A stretch of DNA of 44,283 nt from an uncultured Anaerolineaceae bacterium (lineage in GTDB: Bacteria > Chloroflexota > Anaerolineae > Anaerolineales > Anaerolineaceae): assembly GCA_937920255.1 (NCBI GenBank), contig CALDSL010000501.1:1-44283 (forward strand), read 5' to 3'. The notes under the pieces were generated by a model, which worked only from the letters and a program-made list of their open reading frames with translations, had not been told where the DNA came from and searched no databases. Both the position numbers and the translations under genes were made by a program. Numbering within the stretch: position 1 is the first letter of the stretch; the number at the start of each line of letters is the position of its first letter. This document shows positions 24,523 through 32,548 of the stretch, in pieces.

Positions 24523-25224
24523 TTAAGCCAGATACGCGCTGCGCACTGATTCGAACGACAAAAGCTCTTTGCCTTTGCCCTCTCCGACGATGCGGCCGTT
24601 TTCGAGCAAATACGCACGGTGCGCCAGCTCCAACGATGCCTGGACATTTTGCTCCACCAGCAGAATGGTCAGGCCCTGCTGGTTGATCTTCCGGATGGTT
24701 TCAAACATGTGCTCAACCAGAATGGGCGCCAGGCCGAAGGAGGGTTCATCCAGCATCAAGAGCCTGGGTTCCGACATAAGCGCCCGGCCAATGGCCAGCA
24801 TCTGCCTTTCCCCTCCGCTGAGCGTTCCCGCGAGCTGGTTGCGTCTTTCGGCCAGGCGCGGAAAGATCTCAAATACCCGCGCGAGGCTTGCGCTTCGATC
24901 CTTCCGCGCGCGGGCGACGTAGGCGCCTAATTCCAGGTTTTCCAGTACGCTCATTCCGGTAAAGATTTTTCCGCTCTCGGGCACTTGCGATAGGCCCAGT
25001 TCCACAATTTTATGGGGAGGAACATGGCTGATATTCTGGCCCTGAAAGCTGATTTTCCCCGCGGAAGGCTGGATCAGTCCGCTGATGACGCGCAGGATGG
25101 TGGTTTTTCCGGCCCCGTTCGGTCCAACCAGGGCCACAATTTCCCCGTCATTTACGTCCAAGGACACATCCCAGATGGCCTGAAGTTCTTTATAAAAAAC
25201 CGCGATCGTATCAATGCTGAGCAT
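24523..25224 (-). CDS. livF: Branched-chain amino acid-type ABC ATPase LivF
   Basis: A 233-residue ATPase of the Liv system. Walker A GPNGAGKTT, Q-loop region LGLSQVPESGKIF, signature TLSGGERQMLAIGRAL, Walker B LLMLDEPSFGLAP and switch ILLVEQNV are all complete. The start ATG at 25224 lies inside the end of livG (14-base overlap), pointing to translational coupling. An in-frame TTG at 25248 would add eight residues not typical of the family. It pairs with LivG on the LivH/LivM channel. Confidence 0.94.
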   Translation of the reverse strand: MLSIDTIAVFYKELQAIWDVSLDVNDGEIVALVGPNGAGKTTILRVISGLIQPSAGKISFQGQNISHVPPHKIVELGLSQVPESGKIFTGMSVLENLELGAYVARARKDRSASLARVFEIFPRLAERRNQLAGTLSGGERQMLAIGRALMSEPRLLMLDEPSFGLAPILVEHMFETIRKINQQGLTILLVEQNVQASLELAHRAYLLENGRIVGEGKGKELLSFESVRSAYLA

Positions 25225-25945
25225 GGGATTTTCCCAGGTAAACCTCAATCACTTGTGGGTCATGGGTAATATCATCGGGCGAGCCTTCTGCGATCTTGCT
25301 ACCCATGTTGAGAACGAGAACACGATTGGAAATGCAGCACACGGCTTTGACGATGTGCTCGACCATGATGATGGTGACGTTCCCGGCCCGGATTCTTGTG
25401 ATCAGGCCGCACGCCTCATCCGCTTCCTTGGGGTTCAGGCCGGCCATAAACTCATCCAGCAATAGCAGAACTGGCCGGGTGGCCAGCGCGCGAGCCAGTT
25501 CAAGCCGCTTGCGTTCCATGACCGTCAAATCGCTGACCAAAACATTCGATTTGCTGGCCATGCCGACCAGCTCGAGAATTTCAGCCGATTCAACCGCCGC
25601 GGTTTTCAGGTTTCCGCTGGGATCCTGGCCGTAGGCTCTGCCCACCATCACATTTTGCAAAGCTGTGAAATCCAAGAAGGGTTTGCACAATTGAAACGTT
25701 CTGGCGATGCCTTTCTGCGAAATGCGGTAACGCGGCAAGCCGGTGATATCCTCGCCGCGAAAGGTGATCTTTCCAGAAGTAGGAGTGAGAAAACCCGTCA
25801 CCAGGTTTAGGGTTGTCGTTTTGCCGGATCCATTCGGCCCGATAATTCCCAGGATCTCACCCTCTGCGACTTCAAAATTCAGATTATTTACCGCCTTTAA
25901 TCCGCCAAAGGCCTTATTCAACCCCTCGACACGCAAGAAGCCCAT
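25211..25945 (-). CDS. livG: Branched-chain amino acid-type ABC ATPase LivG
   Basis: A 244-residue ATPase, first gene of the long minus-strand operon. Walker A is GPNGSGKTT. The signature region reads SDLTVMERKRLELARAL instead of the LSxGQQR form, and Walker B is LLLLDEFMAGLNP, keeping the Asp-Glu pair but with Phe-Met after it. Both changes belong to a recognised LivG-like variant set, as far as I recall. The switch is TIIMVEHIV. The ATG at 25945 has GAGGAGGAG upstream. The promoter with the regulon motif lies about 240 bases upstream. Confidence 0.93.
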   Translation of the reverse strand: MGFLRVEGLNKAFGGLKAVNNLNFEVAEGEILGIIGPNGSGKTTTLNLVTGFLTPTSGKITFRGEDITGLPRYRISQKGIARTFQLCKPFLDFTALQNVMVGRAYGQDPSGNLKTAAVESAEILELVGMASKSNVLVSDLTVMERKRLELARALATRPVLLLLDEFMAGLNPKEADEACGLITRIRAGNVTIIMVEHIVKAVCCISNRVLVLNMGSKIAEGSPDDITHDPQVIEVYLGKSHAQH

Positions 25946-25988
25946 GCATCTCCTCCTCGAGGCAATCCGGTTATATTAGTTTTGTTCT

Positions 25989-26005
25989 GTGAAACAGTAT
26001 TTCAC
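25989..26005. promoter_or_regulatory. 17-bp GAAAC/TTTC operator in the liv leader
   Basis: The sequence GTGAAACAGTATTTCAC fits RTGAAAC-N3-RTTTCAY exactly, with GTGAAA/TTTCAC arms. It lies inside the transcribed leader about 180 bases downstream of the predicted start point, so it could act as a roadblock or loop with the upstream operator at 26244-26260. Confidence 0.7.
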
Positions 26006-26186
26006 TGGATCAACCGTGCATTTCTTCCACGTTGTGCATCAATCTGTCGCTATAAACCGATCTTTCAACTAAGGGGGAGGGTGACTGACTTACCAATTTG
26101 CGTGGTCAGGTGCGCCGCAAAGGTCTAACAGTGTACCGAAAACAAGATGGGCTAACACCAAACGTGGAAGCGAATCACTTGTTATC

Positions 26187-26235
26187 ATTGTAACAATAGT
26201 TTCATCTGATGTCAACTATTTTCGCTGTACGAAAC
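26187..26235 (-). promoter_or_regulatory. Regulon promoter P2, driving livGFHM and importer B
   Basis: Minus-strand order: GTTTC, 6 bases, CGAAA, 4 bases, -35 TTGACA (26215-26210), a 17-base spacer with GAAAC, and -10 TACAAT (26192-26187). Spacing of every element is the same as in P1 and P3. The sequence around the -35 box is nearly that of P1 (TAGTTGACA in both). It should drive the whole run from livG to the MBL hydrolase. Confidence 0.83.
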
Positions 26236-26243
26236 AATGAATA

Positions 26244-26260
26244 ATGAAACTGTGTTTCAT
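26244..26260. promoter_or_regulatory. 17-bp palindromic operator upstream of P2
   Basis: ATGAAACTGTGTTTCAT differs from the core of the perfect operator at 11218-11234 by one central base. Its centre lies about 40 bases upstream of the -35 box, a place suited to activation or looping rather than simple blocking. Confidence 0.82.
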
Positions 26261-26296
26261 ATTTCTGTTGCCGGTTTGCACGAGCGTTAATGAGAG

Positions 26297-26359
26297 ACCT
26301 CCAGCCCATGCCCCCTGCCCATCTTCGTTCCATCACAGGGGAGAGCATCGGCTGGAGGT
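26297..26359 (-). terminator. Long two-part hairpin after the lipoprotein esterase gene
   Basis: Outer arms ACCTCCAGCC (26297-26306) and GGCTGGAGGT (26350-26359) pair perfectly. An inner CCCCTG/CAGGGG pair continues the stem within the loop. It starts 19 bases after the esterase stop (26379). No T-run follows on the minus strand, so it is terminator-like at best. It separates the esterase from the liv operon promoter. Confidence 0.55.
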
Positions 26360-26378
26360 GATTCGATTTCCGATCCGG

Positions 26379-27452
26379 CTACTTCAAATACATCGCCAGG
26401 AAGTCGGTAACGATTTTTAAGTTTTCCTCCGTCGAGAATTCAGAGCCTCCATGCCCGGCGCCTTCGATGTAGGTGATCGTCACCATATCCGCTCCAATAG
26501 CCTGGCTGAGGGCATCGTACAGCGCCTGGCTGCCCTTGGGCGGCACGTTGCAGTCCGCTGTGCCATGCTGGATCAGGAAGGCAGGTGACTTGTCACTGAC
26601 GTAGGTGATCGGGTTGGCGGCTTTGGCCAGATCGGGCACGGTTTGAACCGCCGCGCCGAGCAGCTTGGATTCCGGGGAGGAAGCGTCGTTGTGATTTTGG
26701 GCGCAGGAAGTCCCGGCAAACTGGTCGTCCATCTGCAGGAAATCGACCGGCCCGAACCAATCCACCACCGCCTGGACGCAGCTCGACTGGTCCGCGTTCC
26801 CCAGATCCGCGCCTTCCAACTCGGCTACCCCGCAGGATGTGCCCAGCAAAGAAGCCAGGGTGCCTCCCGCCGAGGCGCCGAACGCGGCGAATTTCTCGGG
26901 GTTCAGGTTGTATTCCTCTGCGTTGGCGCGCAGGAAGCGCACAGCCGCTTTCGCGTCCTGGATCTGGGCAGGGAAGAGTGCTTCTCCCGACAAGCGGTAG
27001 TTGATGCTCGCGACTGCAAAACCAGCCTGCAAGATCGAATCCGCGCCGGCCGCGCCGGTACCGTCGGCCTTATCGCCCATCATAAACCCGCCGCCGTGAA
27101 TGACGACCACCACCGGAAAGGGACCGCTACCCTCGGGAATATACAGGTCAAGTTTTTGGGCTTCCGAAAGCATGGCATAGGCCACGTCCTGATAGGTTGG
27201 ATCAACCGAAGCCAGCGATCCGCCCATACCGCCCGGGCCCATGCCGCCTCCCGGCGGGGGGAGCTTGGCAGGCGCGGCCGTCGCAGATGCCTCCGGGGTC
27301 TGCGCCTGATTGGGCGCAGCGGAAGTGGGAGCAGCGGTTGGGCTGGCCGGAGCGCAGGCCGTGAGGATCAACATTATGATAAGTGACGTGGCAAGAATCC
27401 GCCAAAGATTGGCGCCGGACAAAACCGGCAATTTGTGAAATAGGGCAAACAT
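26379..27452 (-). CDS. Secreted lipoprotein esterase (alpha/beta hydrolase)
   Basis: A 357-residue exported esterase. The signal peptide ends LILTAC with Cys33 as lipid anchor, then a Pro/Ala/Thr and Gly/Met-rich tether runs to about residue 80. The catalytic domain has the oxyanion motif VIHGGGFMMGD (about 118-127), nucleophile Ser194 in AFGASAGG, Asp in HGTADCNVP and His in IEGAGHGG. It is an extracytoplasmic paralogue of the cytoplasmic esterase at 16540-17478. The group includes acetyl-xylan and feruloyl esterase-like proteins, so plant-polysaccharide side chains are possible substrates (inference). It has its own transcript, with no regulon motif seen upstream. Confidence 0.92.
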   Translation of the reverse strand: MFALFHKLPVLSGANLWRILATSLIIMLILTACAPASPTAAPTSAAPNQAQTPEASATAAPAKLPPPGGGMGPGGMGGSLASVDPTYQDVAYAMLSEAQKLDLYIPEGSGPFPVVVVIHGGGFMMGDKADGTGAAGADSILQAGFAVASINYRLSGEALFPAQIQDAKAAVRFLRANAEEYNLNPEKFAAFGASAGGTLASLLGTSCGVAELEGADLGNADQSSCVQAVVDWFGPVDFLQMDDQFAGTSCAQNHNDASSPESKLLGAAVQTVPDLAKAANPITYVSDKSPAFLIQHGTADCNVPPKGSQALYDALSQAIGADMVTITYIEGAGHGGSEFSTEENLKIVTDFLAMYLK

Positions 27453-27609
27453 CGTCTTTCTCTCCTGTACAATAGAATGAATTCAATGACTTGATTATCA
27501 AAATCATACAAACCAAATCTCAAGGAATCTTCAAGAAAGTTTTGAGACATTCCGTTGATTCCAGCGTTTGCCTGACTGTTCTGTTTCTTGACCATCCTGC
27601 CACTTTTTC

Positions 27610-27638
27610 TTGACATTTTCTTTAGATTGGCGTGTTAC
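27610..27638 (+). promoter_or_regulatory. Possible promoter of the two-component system genes
   Basis: A perfect -35 TTGACA (27610-27615) and a 17-base spacer lead to a weak -10 TGTTAC (27633-27638), about 20 bases ahead of the response-regulator ATG. The leader would be very short. Confidence 0.4.
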
Positions 27639-27657
27639 CATAAAGCAGAGGGACCGC

Positions 27658-28362
27658 ATGGCAAGAATTTTGGTTGTGGACGATGACAGGTCGATTGTGA
27701 AGGTGCTGACCGGCTATCTGGAACAATCCGGTTACAGCGTGCTGGCGGCGTATGACGGCGAGACCGCGCTGCATATGCTGCGGCGCGAGCGGCCGGATCT
27801 GGTGATCCTTGATTTGATGATGCCCGGGCGAGATGGATCGGAGGTCACCCGCATCAGCCGGGCAGACAGCGTTCTGGCGGCCACGCCGATCATCATGTTG
27901 ACCGCGCGGGTGGAAGATACGGATAAGATCGTGGGGCTGGAGCTGGGAGCCGACGATTATATTACCAAGCCGTTCAACGCGCGCGAGGTGGTGGCGCGCG
28001 TGAATGCCTTGCTGCGCCGCACCCGTCTGGATCAACTGCGCAGCGCCGCCCCGCATGTGCTAACGTGCGGCGCGCTGCACTTAGACCTGGACCAGCACCA
28101 GCTAAGCATAGACGGCCAGCTTGTGGATCTGACGCGCACGGAGTTCAGCCTGCTGGAAGCGTTCATGAATCACCCCGGCTATACGCTTACGCGGGACGAG
28201 TTGCTGGAAAAAGCCCTCGGTTACGCATATGAAGGGCTGGGGCGAGCCCTGGATACGCATATCCGCAATCTGCGCCGCAAAATCGAGCCGGACCCGGATA
28301 ACCCCGCATATATTCAAACCGTATATGGCGTGGGTTATCGCCTGGCGGGGGGAAAACGATGA
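27658..28362 (+). CDS. OmpR/PhoB-type response regulator
   Basis: A 234-residue cytoplasmic regulator. The receiver domain starts RILVVDDDRS (acidic pocket Asp8-Asp10), with phosphoacceptor Asp52 in LVILDLMMPG, the Thr in IIMLTAR and the Lys in YITKPF. The C-terminal winged helix is of OmpR type (LTRTEFSLLEAFMNHPG, then LDTHIRNLRRKIEP and IQTVYGVGYRL). The ATG at 27658 matches the family N-terminus and follows AGAGGGA; an upstream in-frame start would add 16 unrelated residues. The stop overlaps the kinase start by 4 bases. The genes it controls cannot be read from the window. Confidence 0.96.
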   Translation: MARILVVDDDRSIVKVLTGYLEQSGYSVLAAYDGETALHMLRRERPDLVILDLMMPGRDGSEVTRISRADSVLAATPIIMLTARVEDTDKIVGLELGADDYITKPFNAREVVARVNALLRRTRLDQLRSAAPHVLTCGALHLDLDQHQLSIDGQLVDLTRTEFSLLEAFMNHPGYTLTRDELLEKALGYAYEGLGRALDTHIRNLRRKIEPDPDNPAYIQTVYGVGYRLAGGKR

Positions 28363-29438
28363 AAACAGTGACGAACCGCCTGTGGTTCCAGATGAGCTTG
28401 ATGATTGCGGGTGTGTTGTTTTTTATGTTTTTCCTGCAGTTTCTGACGATCACGCTTTCACCGGTCGAACCGGGTATTCCGCCGGCCAATGCCGCCGAAC
28501 ATGAGGGGCCTGGAATGGAAACCCGGGCCGAGATCGCGCGCAGGCTGGTGAATTTTGCACTTCTGTCTGTTGTGGTTGGGTTTGGCGGAGGAATTTTGAT
28601 CAGCTGGGTGATCACCCGGCCGGTCAGCGAGCTCTCCAAAGCAGCGCAAAAGATTGGGAAGGGCGATCTGAGCGTGCGCGTTCAGGCGCGCGGCAGCCAG
28701 GAGATCCGAGACCTGGCGAATACCTTCAACCGCATGGCGGCAGACCTGCAGCACGCGGAAGACCTGCGCAACAACCTGATGGCGGATGTCTCCCACGAGC
28801 TTCGCACCCCACTGACGGTCCTGGAAGGCAACCTGCGCGCCGCGCTGGACCATGTTTACCGGCTGGATGAAGCCGAGGTCGCGAACCTGTACGGCCAGAC
28901 GCGCCACCTGATCCGGCTGGTCAACGACCTGCACGAGCTGGCCCTGGCGGATGCGAATATGCTCCGAATGGAGAAGCAGGCGCTGGATATCAAGCCGCTG
29001 GTGGAGGAAATCCTGCAAACCATTGAGCCGGTGGCGAGCGACAAAGGGATCAGCGTGATCAGCAGCATCGAAGCACTACCTATGGTTGAAGCAGACCCAT
29101 ACCGGATCCGCCAGGTGCTGTACAACCTGCTGGTCAATGCGATCCGCTACACGCCTACGGGTGGGACGATCACAGTGATTGGGACATGCCGGAACGGGGA
29201 AATCACACTGACCGTCAGAGATACCGGCGAAGGGCTGTCACAGGAAGAACTGACAGCCGTGTTTGACCGCTTTTACCGCGGCGACAAGTCGCGCAGCCGG
29301 GAAACGGGCGGCACCGGGCTTGGCCTGCCGATTGTGGAGGCGATCATGCAGGCGCACGGCGGAAAAGTGGAAGCCAGGAGCAAAGGGAAAGGGCAGGGAA
29401 GTGAGTTTATGGTCGCATTTCCAGTAAGCATTTCTTGA
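28359..29438 (+). CDS. Sensor histidine kinase (HAMP-HisKA-HATPase)
   Basis: A 359-residue membrane kinase paired with the preceding regulator. TM1 covers about residues 12-33, a short external loop of about 30 residues follows, and TM2 is about 64-85. The HAMP domain (TRPVSELSKAAQKIGKGDLS) leads to the phosphorylation site His146 in DVSHELRTPL. The ATP-binding domain has the N box (LYNLLVNAIRYTP), G1 (VRDTGEGL), F box (FDRFYRGD) and G2 (GTGLGLPIV). The small sensor loop suggests that it senses membrane or envelope conditions rather than a bulky ligand. It is followed by a hairpin at 29457-29481. Confidence 0.95.
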   Translation: MKTVTNRLWFQMSLMIAGVLFFMFFLQFLTITLSPVEPGIPPANAAEHEGPGMETRAEIARRLVNFALLSVVVGFGGGILISWVITRPVSELSKAAQKIGKGDLSVRVQARGSQEIRDLANTFNRMAADLQHAEDLRNNLMADVSHELRTPLTVLEGNLRAALDHVYRLDEAEVANLYGQTRHLIRLVNDLHELALADANMLRMEKQALDIKPLVEEILQTIEPVASDKGISVISSIEALPMVEADPYRIRQVLYNLLVNAIRYTPTGGTITVIGTCRNGEITLTVRDTGEGLSQEELTAVFDRFYRGDKSRSRETGGTGLGLPIVEAIMQAHGGKVEARSKGKGQGSEFMVAFPVSIS

Positions 29439-29456
29439 TCCATTAATAATAATGAA

Positions 29457-29481
29457 CCAGCCTGCCAATGCGGCAGGCTGG
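29457..29481. terminator. Hairpin terminator between convergent kinase and peptidase genes
   Basis: A perfect 10-bp stem (CCAGCCTGCC / GGCAGGCTGG, 5-base loop) lies 19 bases after the kinase stop and 23 bases from the peptidase stop on the other strand. T-richness is moderate on both sides. It probably serves both transcripts. Confidence 0.7.
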
Positions 29482-29503
29482 CCCTCGTTTGATCAAAACT
29501 TTC

Positions 29504-31312
29504 CTAACCCACCAACCCCTCCAACCGGTCCACCAGCCCGGCCATCGATCCAAACGCGGCGACCACCGGCTCGGGGGTGGTCAGGTCAACGCCGGCCATC
29601 TTTAACGCGTCCAGCGGGTAGCGCGATCCGCCGGATTTGAGGAAGTCGAGGTAGCGCTCGGCGGCGCCTGGCTGGCTGGAGACAACGCCCTGCGAGAGGG
29701 CGTGCGCGCCGGAGATGCCGGTGGCATACTGGTACACGTAGAAGTTCATGTACATGTGCAGGAACTGCGCCCAGGTGATGCCGATGCGGTCGCGGTCAAA
29801 CTCCACCTCATCTCCGTAGCCCTCGTGGAACAGGTCGGCCAGCAGCCCGATCAGGATGTCGGCGTTGATGGGCGCGTCGCGCTCCACGCGGTTGTGCATT
29901 TCCAACTCGAAGCGCGCCAGGGTGGGCATGATGAAAAAGTAGCGGTGATAGTTCGACATGGCTTCTTCGATCAAGGCAATCTGGAACACGCGGTCGGTCT
30001 GGGTGCGCATTAGATAGTCGCGCACGGTGGCCTGGTTGAAATTCGAGGCCACCTCGGCCACGAACAAGCCGTAGCGGCTGTACAGGTAGCGCTGGCTGGC
30101 GCGCGAATAGTACGAGTGCATTGAATGCCCCAGTTCATGCGCCAGCGTCGACAAGCTGAACAGGTCGTCGGCATACGACATCATAATGAACGGCCGCGTG
30201 CCGAACGTGCCGCTGGAAAACGCGCCTTCGCGCTTGCCGCGGTTGCGGGCGCGGTCGACCCAGCGTTCCTCCAGGCAGCCGCGCCGCAAGATGCTCACGT
30301 ACTCCTCGCCCAGCGGAGCCATGCCCTCGCAGATCCAATCCACCGCCTGCTCAAACGGCACCACCGGCTTGGCGTCGTTCAACGGCGCTTTGATGTCATA
30401 CACACCGAACGTTTCCAGCCCCAGCGCCTTGCGGCGCACGCGCCAGTATTTGTGCCAGGTGGGCAGGTTCTGCCGGAATACCTCGATCAGGTTGTGGAAC
30501 ACTTCAACCGGCACATTGTTAGGCTCGAGCGAGGCGTGCAGCGCGCTGGGGTAATTGCGCACGCGCGCGTTGAACACGTCCTGCTTGACGGCAGTGGTGA
30601 GCGTGGCAGCGTAGGTGTTTTTCATCGCCAGGTAGCCGTCAGCGTAGTTTTGCCAGGCCGAGCGCCGCACCTGCCGGTCGGGGTGGGTGATTAGTGAACC
30701 AATGCTGGCCTGCCCAATTTCCATCTGCGCGCCATCGGAGCCAGTGGCCGGCTGGAATTTGAGGTCGGCGTTGTTGAGCATATTGAAAATATTGAACGCG
30801 CCGGAGAACGGATCGCCGGCCATGGCCAGCACCTGCTCCACCTCGCCCGAACAGACGTGCGGGCTGCGCTTTTCGAGCCGGTCGAGGTACTGCGCAAAAA
30901 ACGCCAGCGCGGGCGTGGACTGTATCCAGCCTTTCAGCTTGTCAAAACCTACCGCCATCAGCTCCGGGTCGAAGAACGAGCGGGCCGCGCCGGCCCGGGC
31001 TGCGATGCTGCGCGCCTGTCCGGCGCGCGCGGTGGCGGCCTGGTCGAACGTATCGACCGAGCTGGCGTTATTGGCATACACCACAATCTTCCCCAGCAGC
31101 GTTTCCACTTCTTCCAGCTTTTCAATGGCCGCCAGCAGCACCTGCGGGCTTTCTCCCAGGCGGCCGCGGTATGCGGTCAGGTCGGGCAGCAGGGTATCCA
31201 GCCGCTGGCAGGCGGCCTCCCAGTCGGCTGGGGTGGCAAAGACAGAATCCAGCGCCCAGGTTTCGGACAACGGTACTTCACTGCGGGGTGGCAGGCTGTT
31301 GGTTTGCGCCAT
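29504..31312 (-). CDS. pepF: Oligoendopeptidase F (M3 family zinc peptidase)
   Basis: A cytoplasmic metallopeptidase of 602 residues, the normal PepF length, which cleaves short peptides of about 7-17 residues. The zinc motif is TLAHELGHSMHSYYS (HExxH), and the third ligand Glu is in LFVAEVASNFNQ about 25 residues on. The N-terminal half is helical, with the M3B pattern WALDSVFATPADWEAACQ. The ATG at 31312 has GGAG upstream. It stands alone between convergent and co-directional neighbours and is a housekeeping gene unrelated to the catabolic clusters. Confidence 0.96.
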   Translation of the reverse strand: MAQTNSLPPRSEVPLSETWALDSVFATPADWEAACQRLDTLLPDLTAYRGRLGESPQVLLAAIEKLEEVETLLGKIVVYANNASSVDTFDQAATARAGQARSIAARAGAARSFFDPELMAVGFDKLKGWIQSTPALAFFAQYLDRLEKRSPHVCSGEVEQVLAMAGDPFSGAFNIFNMLNNADLKFQPATGSDGAQMEIGQASIGSLITHPDRQVRRSAWQNYADGYLAMKNTYAATLTTAVKQDVFNARVRNYPSALHASLEPNNVPVEVFHNLIEVFRQNLPTWHKYWRVRRKALGLETFGVYDIKAPLNDAKPVVPFEQAVDWICEGMAPLGEEYVSILRRGCLEERWVDRARNRGKREGAFSSGTFGTRPFIMMSYADDLFSLSTLAHELGHSMHSYYSRASQRYLYSRYGLFVAEVASNFNQATVRDYLMRTQTDRVFQIALIEEAMSNYHRYFFIMPTLARFELEMHNRVERDAPINADILIGLLADLFHEGYGDEVEFDRDRIGITWAQFLHMYMNFYVYQYATGISGAHALSQGVVSSQPGAAERYLDFLKSGGSRYPLDALKMAGVDLTTPEPVVAAFGSMAGLVDRLEGLVG

Positions 31313-31416
31313 AGGGTTTCTCCTGAAGGGTCTTTGGAAAGGGGAAAAAACGTCACCCGGTGATGGAAATCGACGGGCGTGCCAGTTGCGTGGTGGCGCC
31401 CAGGCATTCTGAGATG

Positions 31417-31427
31417 ATTATAGCAGC
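31417..31427 (-). promoter_or_regulatory. Extended -10 promoter of pepF
   Basis: On the minus strand, TGCTATAAT gives a perfect -10 TATAAT (31422-31417) with the TGn extension. It lies about 100 bases upstream of the pepF ATG. No good -35 box is seen at 17 bases, which extended -10 promoters tolerate. Confidence 0.5.
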
Positions 31428-31477
31428 ATGTTATGCATCGCGTCCTGGTTGCGCGGCTGCCACCGGCTCTGGCGCGC

Positions 31478-32194
31478 CTATATTTTCAGCACATCCCAGC
31501 GGGTGATAATCCCCAGCAACTGTTCGCCCGGTTTGCCGGTCGCGGTGATTAACAGCGCTTCCAGCACTGGATTTTGGACAAAGTAGTTTTCCGCGTCCTG
31601 CGCCGTGGTGACGCGCGAGATAAAAGTGTCGTTTTTACGCTGCTCTTCGCGGCTCAAAACCTGTTCGATCTTTACTTCCTCCAACTCAACCAGAGTCAGC
31701 ACGTGCACGCTGTGGTATGCCAGCCAGCGGGTGATGCCGTTCTCAGTAAGCAGCCCAATATATTTGCCTTGCCGGTAGACCGGATACTGCGAGAAGCCTG
31801 TCTTCGTAATGCTGCGAAAGACATCCGCGAGCGTGTCTTCGGCGCGAAAAGTTATTACCTCGCGCGCAAACTTCGGATAGACCAGTTCCGGGGAGAGAAA
31901 CTGGTCGCGAATTCGCTCAATGGCTTCCACCACCCATGGAATGGGTACAGAAAGATATTCGTAGCTCCGTTCGCGCTGGTGCACCAGCGCGTTGCGCAGA
32001 TCGCCGAACATGCGCAGCGTTTCCTGGTCGGTCCAACGCGGGTAGCGCGCGGCATAATCGCGAATGAGCTGCGAAAAAGGCGTACCGTTTTCTTCGTTCA
32101 ACTGGGCGCGCAGATAATGATCCACGGCATTGTAGGCAACGATGAATCGCTCGATCAGATCCAGTTGCTCCTGAGATAACTCCTTCGGGTTCAT
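31478..32194 (-). CDS. CBS-domain pair protein with an N-terminal helical domain
   Basis: A soluble 238-residue protein. Residues about 1-105 are helical with no family I recognise (SQEQLDLIERFIVAYNAVDHYL, LRNALVHQR); the RNALVHQR motif recalls HEPN-like or RNase-toxin-type helical domains only vaguely. The C-terminal half holds two CBS motifs: ITFRAEDTLADVFRSITKTGFSQYPVY with GLLTENGITRWL (parts DTLADVFRSI and IGLLTENGITRWL), and QLLGIITRWDVLKI at the very end. CBS pairs bind adenine nucleotides, so this may be an energy or nucleotide sensor. The ATG at 32194 has GAGGAG upstream; a longer frame has no support. Confidence 0.85.
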   Translation of the reverse strand: MNPKELSQEQLDLIERFIVAYNAVDHYLRAQLNEENGTPFSQLIRDYAARYPRWTDQETLRMFGDLRNALVHQRERSYEYLSVPIPWVVEAIERIRDQFLSPELVYPKFAREVITFRAEDTLADVFRSITKTGFSQYPVYRQGKYIGLLTENGITRWLAYHSVHVLTLVELEEVKIEQVLSREEQRKNDTFISRVTTAQDAENYFVQNPVLEALLITATGKPGEQLLGIITRWDVLKI

Positions 32195-32548
32195 GACGCT
32201 CCTCAATACTGACGGCAACAAATGACAAAAAATCGCGTAGCGTTTGCGTTTCTTATAACCGTAGTGTTCAAATCGATCCGAAATGCTGCGTATGCTGGCT
32301 ATTGTAGTAAAGATCGCCGGTCCGGTCAAACCCGGATCCTGCCGCTGCCAGCCCTCCGCTCCCAGGAACCAAATCACGGAGGATTACTTTTTCATGCTTG
32401 TGTCCGATTCAGACAATTGCCTCTTGTAATTTGGGGAAAACTACCAATAATAAAGAGGGGGGCAAAGTTTCGTTAATCATTCTCATCTTCCATTCCATGC
32501 GAAACATGTTACCTCTCGGCAGAATACTTTTTTGCACGAGGTGGGACA
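32195..32548. other. Intergenic region between divergent CBS and propeller genes
   Basis: These 354 bases hold no gene. A plausible plus-strand promoter lies at 32424-32453. On the minus strand no convincing -35/-10 pair is seen, only a TTATAA word near 32255. No repeats or hairpins of note were seen. Confidence 0.5.
32424..32453 (+). promoter_or_regulatory. Possible promoter of the propeller protein gene
   Basis: A -35-like TTGTAA (32424-32429), an 18-base spacer and -10 TAATAA (32448-32453), about 95 bases ahead of the ATG at 32549. It is a moderate match only. Confidence 0.35.

Larger units (their letters stand above)
25946..26378 (-). other. Intergenic region upstream of the liv operon
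   Basis: These 433 bases hold no gene. From right to left they carry the terminator-like structure of the lipoprotein esterase gene (26297-26359), a perfect-arm operator (26244-26260), promoter P2 (26187-26235), a leader of roughly 235 bases, and a third operator (25989-26005) about 45 bases ahead of the livG start. The middle of the leader (26010-26180) shows no motif I recognise. Confidence 0.7.
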
